NCBI GenBank assembly: GCA_029204225.1 | Contig: MU831918.1 | Coordinates: 1-64,000 of the forward strand | Origin: Diphasiastrum complanatum | Lineage: Eukaryota; Streptophyta; Lycopodiopsida; Lycopodiales; Lycopodiaceae | Direction of reading: 5' to 3' | Length of the DNA: 64,000 bases | In this document: positions 11,487 to 22,263 of the stretch, piece after piece | How positions within the stretch are numbered: position 1 is the first letter of the stretch | Layout: every line of letters starts with the position of its first letter | The notes under the pieces: model-generated | What the model was told of the DNA's origin: nothing | Database searches by the model: none | Seen by the model: the letters and a program-made list of their open reading frames with translations, nothing else | Program-made: the position numbers and the translations under genes

Positions 11487-12003
11487 AAATTGCCGATAAA
11501 GCACGGTTAGTTTATCAAATCGTTACTGACCCAAGGTGGACAGAAGATAGGATTAAAGCCTATGAAGATCTTAAACAAGCTTTAGTTACCGCACCCATTC
11601 TTCGCGTGCCCGATTATACTAAGGAGTTTCATGTGCATACGGACGCTAGTAAGTATGCTATTGGTGTTGTTTTAACGCAACCCGGAGAATATGGAAAGGA
11701 TTTTCCAATCTGTTATTTGAGCCGTCAGCTTGTTCCAACTGAGGTTAACTATTTCACAATAGATCGAGAAGCACTAGCAATGGTCTATGCTGTTCAACAG
11801 TTTCAACATTATATGCTATTCTATACCGACCATCATGTCCTTCTTTACCTATTGAATAAACCTTGCAAAACTGGACGCATTGCATGATGGTTGTTGATTA
11901 TTTTAGAATTCAACTTTCGAGTTGTTATTCGAAAGGGATCACAACATTTTCTGGCTGATCATCTTTCACTATTATCTAATACTGAAGCACCTGATGAGCA
12001 ATA
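11487..12003 (+). pseudogene. Ty3/Gypsy RNase H (after RT tail)
   Basis: The frame reads the RT-RNase H connection (KARLVYQIVTDPRW), LKQALVTAPILRVPDY, then the RNase H motif FHVHTDASKYAIGVVL, YLSRQLVPTEVNYFTIDREALAMVYA and YTDHHVLLYLL, continuing past an in-frame TGA near 11885 to GSQHFLADHLSLLS. The catalytic D, E and D positions of RNase H are visible. RT itself, protease and gag are missing upstream, where the T-rich leader begins. The domain removes RNA from the hybrid during reverse transcription. Confidence 0.85.
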
Positions 12004-12012
12004 AATGTTGAG

Positions 12013-13346
12013 TTGCTAGATGCATGCCTATTTTATATAGATTCGACTCCTTTATGGGCAGATGATATCACTAGATATCTAGCCACTGGGGAGATCGATC
12101 CTCAGTTGACCAAACCGCAAAAAATCAAACTTATTATGAAATCCTTACCATATCCTCTTATTGCGGGACAACTATATAAGTTAGCTATTGATGGTATTAC
12201 ATGTCATTGTGCCCATGAGTTTGAAGTCCAACGGATTATTGCCTTGACACATGAGGGTATTAGAGGTGGACATTTCTCTTCTGATGCTACTGTTAGGGCA
12301 ATTCTTTTGGCTAGATTTTGGTGGCCAACCCTTTTCAAAGGCACTTACGGTTATGTAAAAGTTTGTGACGTTTGCCAACGTGCAAAGATTACCAAAAAAG
12401 CTGATCACAATCTCCTTACTCCAATACTTTAAAGCGAAGCCTTTCACAAATGGGATATTTATTTTGTTGGACCTATTAGTCTAGCAACACGTGGCACGAA
12501 ATCATGATATATCTTGATTGCCACCGATTATGCAACAAAGTGGATAGAGGCTAGAGCAACACGCAAAATCGACGCAAAGTCTGTAGTACGCTTCCTCTAT
12601 GAAAACATCATCACTAGATTTGGTTGTCCAATAGAGCTTGTCAGTGATCGAGGTTCTCACTTCCTTAATGAAGTAATCAATAGTTTACTGACTCATTACT
12701 TCGTTATCCACCGAAAGAGTAACCCGTACTATCCTAGATGCAATGGACTAGTTGAGTCTACAAATAAAATGATTTGTAAAATCTTAACCAAGATAGTAGA
12801 AACCAATCGATCAGACTGGGAAACAAAATTATTCTCTGCTATTTGGGCCTATCGTACAACGCCAAAGCGAGCCACAGATTGGAAAACACCTTTTGAGCTG
12901 GTATATGGCCAAGAGGTTGTTATACCAGTTGAATTTTTGATTCCATCATTATGCGTCACTTTAGTTTTTGCCAAAGACTTGTGTGATGATAATGCTTATC
13001 AACAGCAAGTTCAAAATCAACTTTTCACGTTGACAAAACTGTGTGAAACACGTCTTTTATCCTACCATGCACAGTTAGTCCACAAACGACGACAGAAGGT
13101 CTCGCATGATCGTCATGTCCGGACTAAGGATATTCACGATGGTGATAAAGTTTTACTTTACACATCTTCCAAAGTCCATCCAAGCAAATTGAAATTCCGT
13201 AGCCAAGGTCCTTATGTTGTGTAGAAGATTTTTACAAATGGTGTCGTGCAATTGGAGATGCTAGAAGGCATACCCCTTGACACATTAGTCAATGGTAGCC
13301 GTCTACGATGATACTATGAAGACATCTTTACCATAGATCCTGTTTG
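12013..13346 (+). pseudogene. Ty3/Gypsy integrase
   Basis: The integrase has its HHCC zinc region (THEGIRGGHFSSDATVRAI ... CDVCQRAK), then the DDE core: D in IATDYATKWIEA, D in LVSDRGSHF, E in GLVESTNKMI. The C-terminal domain includes LVYGQEVVIPVEF, RRQKVSHDRHV, GDKVLLY and KLKFRSQGPYVV. Stops interrupt it at 12430 (after LLTPIL), near 12505 and at 13222, and reading continues in frame or nearly so to FTIDPV at 13346. It would insert the cDNA, but this copy is inactive. Confidence 0.85.
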
Positions 13347-13419
13347 AGGTGCATTTTAGGATTTCTTCTCATTTTCTTCTATTTTTCTTTTCTTTCCTCA
13401 TGTCTAATGATTAGACTTA

Positions 13420-13490
13420 TTTTTTACAATACCCTCTATTTGATACTTTTGTATTTTCCAAAAGTATCAAATAGAGGGTATTGTAAAAAA
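13420..13490. repeat. Perfect 31-bp inverted repeat (hairpin)
   Basis: Left arm 13420-13450 and right arm 13460-13490 are exact reverse complements, separated by a 9-base loop (gtattttcc). The arm begins ttttttacaataccctctat. It lies about 75 bp after the end of integrase in the Gypsy element. It could be a foldback insertion or an RNA hairpin near the 3' end of the pol transcript. Confidence 0.9.
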
Positions 13491-13499
13491 TTTGGGTAG

Positions 13500-13990
13500 G
13501 AATTTTTTAAGCACGGGCTCGAAAGATAATTTTTGATCCTTTGTAATCTTTTCGATACTTTTTGTTTCTTTGTCCCTTGTAAATTTCTACATACTTTAAA
13601 ATTTTTCAATACTCGACTCTAATTTTTAAGAATTTTCCGAGATGAGATCGATTCAAAAAAATTTGTAGTTTTTCGAGACATCAAGATTTTTTTGAGTCAT
13701 CTCAAATTTTTCAGATTTTTTCAAGTTTGAATCGACTCGAGAAAGTCAAGCTTTCTCTGAGTTCTCACAATTTTTCGAGTCTTTATCGATTCGAAAAAAC
13801 CACAATTTTTTTCGAGTGACTCATAATTTTTCGATACTTTTCAAGTTTTCGAATCTTTGAATTTTTTTTAAAAATGTAGAATTTTGCAATCCATCATTTT
13901 TGTTCGAGTCATTTTTATTGATTTTTCGATCTCTTATACATTTTTCAGTACAATGTTTTTTTTGAGTTTATCACTTTTTTTGTAGTTAAG
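13500..13990. other. T-rich spacer between integrase and the 3' reading frames
   Basis: No gene. It consists of repeated phrases of the type tttttcgagtcatc and resembles the 9.8-11.5 kb leader in composition, so the same element seems to carry this sequence type on both sides of pol. Confidence 0.5.
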
Positions 13991-14045
13991 AGATGCAGAG
14001 TTGCTGATAGTTATGGAAGAGTTGTAGAGTGAAAGGGCCAAGAGA

Positions 14046-14706
14046 TTGGAAGAGCAGAACCAGTTTTCAAATCAACTCCAGTCTCTCCGAGAGGTGCAAG
14101 ACCATATCGAGCATCGGTTAAATCTCATGACTCAGGAAAATAAGAGACTAACCAATGTGATGACAACAGTCAAGCTACCAATCAGGCCAGAAGATATCAG
14201 GAACAACGATAAAAATGGAACAGTATATCTCTTTAATCCATAAACACAAAGCCTTGAAGAGTAACCATCAAGTTTTAGAAGACGAAAGCAACAAGAAGCT
14301 GTCAGCACTCAAAGAGAGCATTGACAAGGTCCACGAGGAACTTCTCCTGTCAAAGCAACAAATGGACCTCTTGTGGAATATGACTTGTAGACTCGACGCA
14401 GGCATATTAGTGCAGAAAAAAGATGACCATAATGATGATGCTGGAGCTCCTAAGCAAAGCCGATCCATCAACCAACGAGGTGTTGGTTTTGGCATGCCAT
14501 ATCAAGGTTCCATAGTTGGCTCTCTCTGCAAACCTGCCATGGACTCCTCCACTTATACCCAGTTGCCCCACTCGCCTTCTTGTTTTTCTGAACCATTTTC
14601 ATCCTACCAACCTTCAGCACTTCCATTCGCTTGTTCAACCATATCCACTTCTAACACCATACTCCCTACATCGTCTCTTAAAATTGAGGACCATTTTCTT
14701 AAATAG
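14046..14706 (+). pseudogene. Coiled-coil reading frame 3' of Gypsy integrase
   Basis: Two overlapping frames (14046-14243 and 14215-14706) together give a helical, Q/E/K-rich protein (QLQSLREVQDHIEHRLNLM; NKKLSALKESIDKVHEELLL) followed by a Ser/Pro-rich tail. The heptad-like spacing suggests a coiled coil. It is downstream of pol in the same orientation, where Tat/Athila-type Gypsy elements carry additional or env-position frames, but no transmembrane segment is visible. Function unknown. The join needs one frameshift. Confidence 0.45.
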
Positions 14707-14830
14707 TTCATTTCACCAACAACTCAGTATAGCCTCATAACTAACCCACTATCCTCCACTCGTAAACTGTTTTCGCCTCCATCACCACCTAATTTTAATT
14801 TTTCCAAATCAAGGTCCACTTGATGAGATT

Positions 14831-15778
14831 GTGCAGCCTACTATGGGACTTTCTTCATCTCCTCCAGAAGGAAAGAGTGACATCTTCACTGAATCAAAGT
14901 CCGAGGGTCCAACACCAAGTATTCTTGATACGAAGAGTGCCATAGCCTTGGATGACTATTTGACAAAGCCCTCAAGGAAGCTGCCTGAGAAATCCATAGA
15001 AAAGGTCAAAAGATGATACGACGATAAAAAATAATCTGACGAATTCCGAAAGACCTATAAGAAAGGAGAACGAGGAGGAGCAAATAAAGTAACTACAGAA
15101 GAATATCCAAAGCTCAGCAGCCTCGTAAACACCTTACGTCCACAACCCTCCCAAAGGATCGTGATGATGCTAAATAATGATGAGTAGCTTCAGGACTACC
15201 TAAGGGCACCAAGCTGGAAAAGGGTTGACCCCTACTATGCACCAATTAAGAGAAGAGACCCTTGGGAGAAAACAAAACCAGCTGAGTGACAGATCAATTG
15301 GTCTTTTATTCCAGGAATTGACTCAAGCTCAAATGTGGTAAAGTATTTAGATGCGCTACTAAAGTTTGGTTATGCCTATAGAGGAAGTGCAAATATTGTA
15401 GTCCAAGAAAGTGCAGATTATTGTTTATCCATAGCCTTTCTCATGGCATTGGAGTGCTACTGGGATAAGGGGCTACCACCCATAAAACTGGACGTAAATC
15501 AACCTTTGCAATCAGAAGGTGCACATCTAATGATGGCTAGACTTTATTTCCAAGCTGCATTTGCTTCCAGTTAGTACGTGCAGATGATCGAGAAGTGGTA
15601 TGGAAATAAGTTCATACTTGGAATAAGGCTGTACCTAGGACCTATTCCGTTGGGCGCAAAGACAAGATTCATCACATTTGAAGCCATCAGGAAGAAGGTT
15701 GGCTACGAGAAATCTCTTGATAGAAGAAAAGCTGAAAAGAGCAAGCAAGAGACTCTCGAATACGTAGTGCTATCCTGA
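14831..15778 (+). pseudogene. Second extra reading frame 3' of Gypsy integrase
   Basis: Continuing forward-strand coding with in-frame stops at about 15014, 15032, 15187, 15287 and 15572. Recognisable blocks include EGPTPSILDTKSAIALDDYL, RAPSWKRVDPYYAPIKRRD, ADYCLSIAFLMALECYWDKG and LGPIPLGAKTRFITF. I do not recognise the family. The steady same-frame resumption after each stop shows it was once one protein of about 300 residues, probably continuous with the coiled-coil frame upstream. Confidence 0.4.
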
Positions 15779-16209
15779 TAAGCTGCTACTGCACCTTTGA
15801 AATTTTGACAAGAAGAGCAACAACGAGGCCAATAAATTCTTGGTTTTATGTAGCCAAACGTTGATCCATGCCTTTCCAAGAATCACACGTCGAAGCTGAA
15901 GCAATGCAGTGGAACCTGCAACACCATAGAGGGAGGATAATGTTAGCTGATGCCATGCCCCGAGGCATCAATGCAAAGCCTCTCCACTCAAAAGGGCTTC
16001 TAGCAGAGATGAAGTTGAGAGCCAAGTTTGAGAGCATGAGAATTAGAGTGCTAGGCTAAAATATACAGTTGTAAGCCCCATGGTAAGTCCCAAAAGATGG
16101 ATAGCCATGTGGGAGCTAGCAAATTAGGTTATCTTAACTTGAGTTATGTTTTTTAATAAAGAGGCCTCCTATTATCAAGTAAGAGGTGGAACTCAAATCA
16201 TTATAGATT

Positions 16210-16481
<272 letters not shown>

Positions 16482-16830
16482 AAGGAAACAAGGATGTTCG
16501 AATCACATTTGGGCAGAATCTCCTCATGAAAAATAAGAGGTATCTTTTTATTCTTGGAGAAGGCCCTATCCCTGAGCTCTAATTGGCTACTTCAAATGGC
16601 AAGGATTTTAATCCAAGCCATTTAACTTAACACAAACTAAATCTAATGGTGCTAAGAAATCACAAAGGAAACTAATAGGTTTCATGTGAGTTCTAACTTT
16701 GGGCCCTTTTAGCTTTTTAATGGCAACTTGACTTAGGGCCTTTAATGTCATTTTAGAGTTTTAAGCCCCTAGTCACTTATTCCTAGAACTAACTGGCATG
16801 CTCATTGGGTTGGGCTTATACATGTAGGAA

Positions 16831-16946
16831 GCCAGTGCCCTCACACTTATTACTCTAACTATATAGTGTATTGTGGTGAGGCCCACTTGGTAAGCTTAGC
16901 CTTACAATACTTTTAGTGGTGGGACACCACTAATTTTCCAGCATTA
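16831..16946 (+). repeat. 115-bp direct repeat, copy 1
   Basis: The block gccagtgccctcacacttat...ccactaattttcca recurs at 17441-17556 with about 15-20% differences by eye. It may be an LTR remnant, with the Gypsy integrase scrap between the two copies. Confidence 0.5.
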
Positions 16947-17069
16947 TCCCCCACCTAAATAGGTGATGGTCCCATGGCACCTGCCTACGTTTGTTGTGGT
17001 AGAAGACTGTTGACACGTTTATTGCTGGTGATAGGATGCATTAGAAAAAGCATGAATAGATATCGCTTA

Positions 17070-17438
17070 TGTACAATATGAGGCTTTATTTGATGATGAG
17101 CCTATTTGGAACTCTTCAAAAAGTGTTTGGAATGGCTGGTGGTGACCAGTACTTGCATAGTGAACTTGAGTTTGCCTTTGATCGTCTCTTTTGAGATCTT
17201 TCTTGTGAAGACGACGATCATACCAAGCCTTGCGATGTGTCTTTTCTATAGCAAGGGCATGGACTACTAACAAGTTTGTTTTGAATAGCTTGTGTAGGCA
17301 CTTCATGACAAAGGTGGAGCAATCTTGTATCATCCAATCGTTGCACTATGGAAATGCAAAGGGATGGGACATCACTACATCTTGGCCATACACAACTTGG
17401 AATGATGTTTGTTTGTTGTTGTATCTTATACACGCATA
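17070..17438 (-). pseudogene. Gypsy integrase C-terminal fragment
   Basis: The reverse strand reads TSFQVVYGQDVVMSHPF (the TPFxLVYG block before the integrase C-terminal domain) and then, after a frame change, HALAIEKTHRKAWYDRRLHKK. It is a fragment of a Gypsy lineage distinct from the 11.5-13.3 kb element, where the block is LVYGQEVVIP. No core domain survives. Confidence 0.55.
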
Positions 17439-17440
17439 AA

Positions 17441-17556
17441 GCCAGGCCCTCACACTTATTACTGTAATTGTACAATGTATTGTGGTGGGGCCACTTGGTA
17501 AGATTATCCTTATAGTACTTTTAATGGCAGGACCCACTAAGTGTCCAACAATGATA
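17441..17556 (+). repeat. 115-bp direct repeat, copy 2
   Basis: Partner of 16831-16946. It begins gccaggccctcacacttatt. Confidence 0.5.
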
Positions 17557-18131
17557 TACAACTCTTCATGTTCTGAACTTGGATCACCTCCCATACAAGC
17601 CCTTCTAATGACTATCTCTTTTCCATTCTATCTCTAGCAGATTTTGACACACTAAATCTATGTCTCATCTATACGTTTAGAAATTAGATTGGTTGTGAAA
17701 TTCGGGTCAAGATTGCTGCGACTCACATTGGAAGGTGCTTGGGGGGTCTTTGGTTTTGTTTTTCTGTCATGAAACATTTTGGGAGCCTAAACTAGATGTC
17801 TCAAACATATATTTGTCTTCATTCAATGTGTCTACTTCAGATTGTAGAAGATTTGTTCCTTGTTACACATACCAAACACCATTAACAACTGGAGATGACA
17901 TAGTAACATTAGGAGTGACATTAGGAGATGTCATAGTGACATTAGGAGTGATATTTCAGGTACAGATTATATTGCTTACACAAAACCACATGAACTAATC
18001 TATGTATCCATTTTTATGGTTTCTTGTTTAAAGAAAACTAGGTGCCACTCTCAATTTGATCAACTTGTTGCAATGTCCTCTGTTGGCAGCCTTCATACAT
18101 TGACATTTGATCTAGCACCAATTCTTAGACA

Positions 18132-18320
18132 TCAAATAGCCCACCAATTATTCTTCAATTCTCTTTCAAGTACATGAACACATGATTGTAGACTAACTTG
18201 TCCCGACGCATCGGTAGGTGTATATGAAATTCTAAATTGAGTGCAACTTGGAAGATTGTATTTACTCTTTGTGGACATCGTTTGCACATATTCTATATTT
18301 ATAAAATGAGACACATTCTC
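18132..18320 (-). pseudogene. Fragment related to the SWIM locus
   Basis: The reverse strand reads INIEYVQTMSTKSKYNLPSC and ends LQSCVHVLERELKNNWWAI. The forward locus at 35.4-35.6 kb has PNIEHVQRVRAKTKGSVASC and LQLCANILERELNNSWWAI in the same order. The two therefore derive from one repeated gene family. Only this middle part is retained here. Confidence 0.5.
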
Positions 18321-18559
18321 ATGATTATCAACACTCCATTGTGCTGGCCTCTTGCGTTTGATAGTTTGAATTGGTACATTTACATCACCTTCTTAGATCA
18401 ATCTATTCAAAAAATTCATTTACTCTTTCTGAGGATGAGATACCAGCAATTGAAGATCTCCTTCTTGAACGCACTCTTGCTAGCAAATTCTTAAATGTAT
18501 TGGCTAGACAGAAAAGATTTCTCCCACGCATTCAACAAAATTGCATTAGTTAAATTTCC

Positions 18560-19067
18560 CATCATAGCAAATCATCAATTTAAAATTGTAATTGTGCACT
18601 CTTTGCAGATTCAAAATTGTGTAGCAATTGGTTTCAAATCATTTGGATCTTCCAATCAAAAGTTATAGCCAATTCAATCAAGGTGGGTAGGGCACCCAAC
18701 CTAGTCGGACACATTTAGTTTGATCTCTATCTTGCTTGATTGATCCAAAAATTCAAGATAAAGCTTGCCAATCACATCTATTTGAGATCTAGTCATCTTT
18801 TTGAGATCATAGCCATATTGTTTCTTACAATTCCACTATATTAGCGTGATTTGTGAATTCTTTGAGTGTTTTACACATGCCAAAGAGAGTTTGACCCAAA
18901 CTTTTCCTATACTCCACTTTAGAGTGAGAGGTTGATCTAGTTTGAAAGAGATTAGAAAAGCTAGTGAGCTTGATCTCACATTTCATTGCAAGATCTTACA
19001 TAGGAGTTGGTAGTACACCTTTATTGGATCCTACTGAGTGAGAGAGAAGCAACATTCACTAATTTTT
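18560..19067 (+). other. Leader of the 19-21 kb Copia element
   Basis: No gene. The last 150 bp before the gag start resemble 26440-26680 ahead of the gag at 26685 (both have cacatgcc, a cacatagga-type junction and a gag ATG shortly after). It is therefore probably LTR end plus leader of the same Copia family. A canonical PBS was not identified. Confidence 0.4.
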
Positions 19068-20112
19068 ATGGCTTCCATGGGTTCCCTCCTATTGGAATCA
19101 GGTGAAAGGCTATCTACCTCCAACTATTCTATTTAGAAGGTAAGAATGGAGTCAATCTTGATACTCCAAGATGTGATGGACATTGTACTTGGGCTTGAGG
19201 AGGAGACACAAGTCCTTCGAGAAGCACTAGGATGGCTCTACATTATATCAAGATGAATGTCTTTGATGAGATTTTGAGAGAGATTGGTGTTTGTACCTTG
19301 GCCAAGTAAGCTTGGGATGCACTCAAAGCTATCTATGAGGCCAAGAATACCTCCAGGCTCCTCACTGTTAGAAATCAAATATTTCAAAGTTCTCAAAAGA
19401 GTGAGGGAGTGCTACTAATTATGTATTGAGATTCAAAGACATTCATAGGGAGCTTGCTTGTATTGGAGATTTTATCAATCAAAGTGAGCTAGTCCAAGTC
19501 ATTCTCAATGGCTTGAGAGATGAATATGAAAATCTTGTCCAATCCTATGCTATCAAGGAGGATTTACCAAGCTTGGAGGCCTTGCAAGGAGTTCTTATAG
19601 CTGAAGAATCAAGGCATGAGAACAAGCTTTTGAGGATGGATGAATTACCCCTCAATCATAATGGTGATGGCAAAGCACTATTTGTCAAAGACAAGCACAA
19701 AGGGAGGAGCAAGAAGCATCACCAACATTTCTCTAAAGACAAAGCAAAAGACAAAGCACAAGATGGAGAGGAGGAGGATTCCTCTCAAGCTTCTACATCT
19801 AAGATGAAGAAGAAGAATATTAAATGTTTCTTTTCTAGCAAGAAAGGCCACTATGCCACTAATTATTTTGAGAAGAACAACCAATTCAAACAAGCCAACA
19901 TCTCTAATGAGAAAGAAGATTCTATTACAAGTGATGGAGAAGGATCTCTTATGGTTTCAAGCTTCTCCTCATCACCCTTCAAGAAGGATGGATCTTGGTA
20001 TATTGATAGTGGAGCATCATCTCATATGTGTAGCTCCAAAAATTCCTTCTCATCTATCTTGCCTTATGAAGGAGCCAAGAAGTCTATATACAGTGCAAAT
20101 GATCAAGAGTGA
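19068..20112 (+). pseudogene. Copia gag-protease (broken)
   Basis: The ATG at 19068 starts MASMGSLLLESGERLSTSNY, the N terminus shared by the other gags here. The next Trp codon is TAG, and further stops and frame changes follow to about 19425. From 19426 one open frame gives gag (ELVQVILNGLRDEYENLVQS), a Lys/Asp-rich linker, a damaged knuckle (CFFSSKKGHYATNYF, two ligand Cys lost) and the protease WYIDSGASSHM with its catalytic DSG. A TGA closes it at 20112. Confidence 0.8.
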
Positions 20113-20218
20113 AAAATTGAAGGAACAGAAAATATTTCCTTGAAGCTTGCATCTTCTAAAGTTCTCTCTCAAGAAGGGTCTTTTTGTCCCTAAGCATACA
20201 AAGAACCTTATAAGTGTT

Positions 20219-20310
20219 GGCCAACTTCTTGATAGTGGCCTTGATGTGAAATTCCATATTGATAGGCCAACTTCTTGATAGTGGCCTTGATGTGAAATTC
20301 CGTATTGATA
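20219..20310. repeat. 46-bp tandem duplication inside Copia pol
   Basis: Two copies (20219-20264, 20265-20310) of ggccaacttcttgatagtgg...gata, differing by one base. Because 46 is not a multiple of three, the duplication itself shifts the frame between protease and pre-integrase. Confidence 0.9.
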
Positions 20311-20419
20311 CTTGTGTGACCAAGAAGGATGATGAGATCCTTGCACATGGATCTATATTTGGAGGCATTTACAAACTGGATCCAAGAGAAAGTGCAATTT
20401 TTTGTGATTTTGCTTATGT

Positions 20420-21070
20420 GTGACCAAGCTTTCCAAGATGGAGTTATGGAATAGGAGATTGGGACATCCCAATAACAAATCCATGCTATCTATGATCAAA
20501 GAAGCCAAGGCTATTGGCTTTCCAAAGACACTTTCCAAGGAGATCAAGCCATGTGATGCTTGTGCTATTGCAAAATCACACAAGAATCTATATACAAGAT
20601 CTTCCATCAAGAGGACACATCCCTTGGAGTTGATTCGCTCGGAGGTACATTTCTCATCAAGCACAAGCAAGGGAGGAGCCACTCGTTTTCTAACTTTTAT
20701 TGATGATCACACAAGATACACATGATTATATCTTCTTTTTTCAAAATCCATGGTGTATGATTATTTCTTCTTATTCAAATCATGTTGAGAATCAATTCTC
20801 ATTGAAGATCAAAACTTTGAGGAGTGATGGAGGTGGAGAGTACATCTCCAACAAATTCCATGACTATTGTGAGCAAGAAGGCATCAAAAGGGAGTTCTCT
20901 TGTGCCTTTTGCCCTTCTCAAAATGGGGTGGCTGAGAGGAAGAATAGATTCTTGTGTGAATGTTCCAAAGCCTTAAGGCTTGAAGCATCCTTGCCAAAGA
21001 ACTTTTAGGGAGAGGCCATAAATTGTGCCAGCTATTTATGCAATAAGTTCACATTGAAAGTCACCATATG
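20420..21070 (+). pseudogene. Copia pre-integrase and integrase (broken)
   Basis: Forward frames give LWNRRLGHPNNKSMLSMIKE, the CDACAIAKSHK zinc region, FLTFIDDHTRYT, LRSDGGGEYISNKF and CPSQNGVAERKN. Several frameshifts and a TAG after LEASLPKNF break it. It runs to about 21070, where the hAT relic begins, so the rest of pol is missing from this copy. Confidence 0.75.
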
Positions 21071-21074
21071 AAGA

Positions 21075-22215
21075 AAAGCCGTATTGTGGAGAGGTGTAGG
21101 TACTTGCCCAATGTTTCTCGCTTTGCCTTGTTGAAAGGTCCACAGACTGTGGTAACTCACGTGGATCCTTTAAGCTCTCTTATATAGTTTACCAAGCGAT
21201 CCACACTTTTGATAGATTTGAGATTGACGCACACCATAAAGTACATGCATCACGACTTGATATGCTTCGTCCCAAAAATGAGAGTCTAAAAGCTTTGTAC
21301 TCAAAGCATCGACTTTCAATTTCATTCTCATCACTTGACCTTCCTCCCAAGAAGATAATGATGTACAGACAAAAGTCTCCATGATTTCGTTTTTATTTTG
21401 GAGTAGTGATTCAAGTGTGTGCAAAATATTGTTTCACCGGGTAGTTTCAGCATGCATACCATGCGTTGTCAAAAAATGTCAAGAACTCTTTGACGTTTCA
21501 TTACAAACTTGACAATTTTTTGACAATCATCTATAATACTTTTGAATCTCTGGGTATCCTCGTTTTTGTACCAATCGTGCAGCACAAGATTCAAGCTGTG
21601 TGTTGCACCCCGAGCTATAGATGTGTGGATAATGAGCCTCCAGTATTCTACAAGTAGCTCAACAGTTCTTAGCATTGTCCATCACCACCTGGACAACGTT
21701 AGGTGACCCAATCTCATCTATGACGTCACTCAACAAGTTTTATCTAAGTGCCTGTTTTGAGTTCACCGGCACTATCCACAACTTTTATGAAGCATTCACC
21801 ATGAGGACAAACCATCATGATGTTTTTTATCAACGGAGGTCGTTGCACATTTGACCATCCATCACTTATGATGGTACATCCTGATGATCCAATGTGGTTT
21901 AAAATCAATGTCTCAACTCCTTGTTTGAAATTTGCATAACATTTGTCAAGAAGTTATTTCTCATTTGATGATACGAGGGAGGGCAAAATCTAGGTCCATA
22001 TTCTGCGATTTTATGCCACGCACTTTTCCATTTGTCATGAATAACCATGTACAATGATGAACCAGTGAAAAAGATAGCTTTAGCTAAAGCGAGTTGTGCA
22101 TCATCCAGAAGAGGTGTACGAAACTTCTCTTGTAAAGTTTGTTGTTTGCTTTTGCTATTGGGAATAAATGCTAAGATCATCACTTCGATTACTTCCCTCG
22201 TCTAATGGGAAGGTG
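21075..22215 (-). pseudogene. hAT-superfamily transposase relic (DUF659 type)
   Basis: Reverse-strand reading from 22183 gives FFTGSSLYMVIHDKWKSAW and PPSYHQMRNNFLTN, then the DUF659 block GCTIISDGWSNVQRPPL, CPHGECFIKVVDSAGE, SPNVVQVVMDNAKN and ARGATHSLNLVLHDW, and finally LDSHFWDEAYQVV. These are the early catalytic Asp regions of plant hAT transposases of the cut-and-paste class. At least four frame changes and stops break it. The C-terminal dimerisation domain was not seen. It separates two forward Copia pieces. Terminal inverted repeats were not located. Confidence 0.75.
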
Positions 22216-22263
22216 TTTAGGGAAAAACCAAAGGAAGTTGTTCAAACTATATGCATGTGTTAT

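Noticed and set aside
10784..11487. Lys/Phe-rich frames on both strands
   Set aside because: They reflect A/T runs with TCG, not conserved protein.
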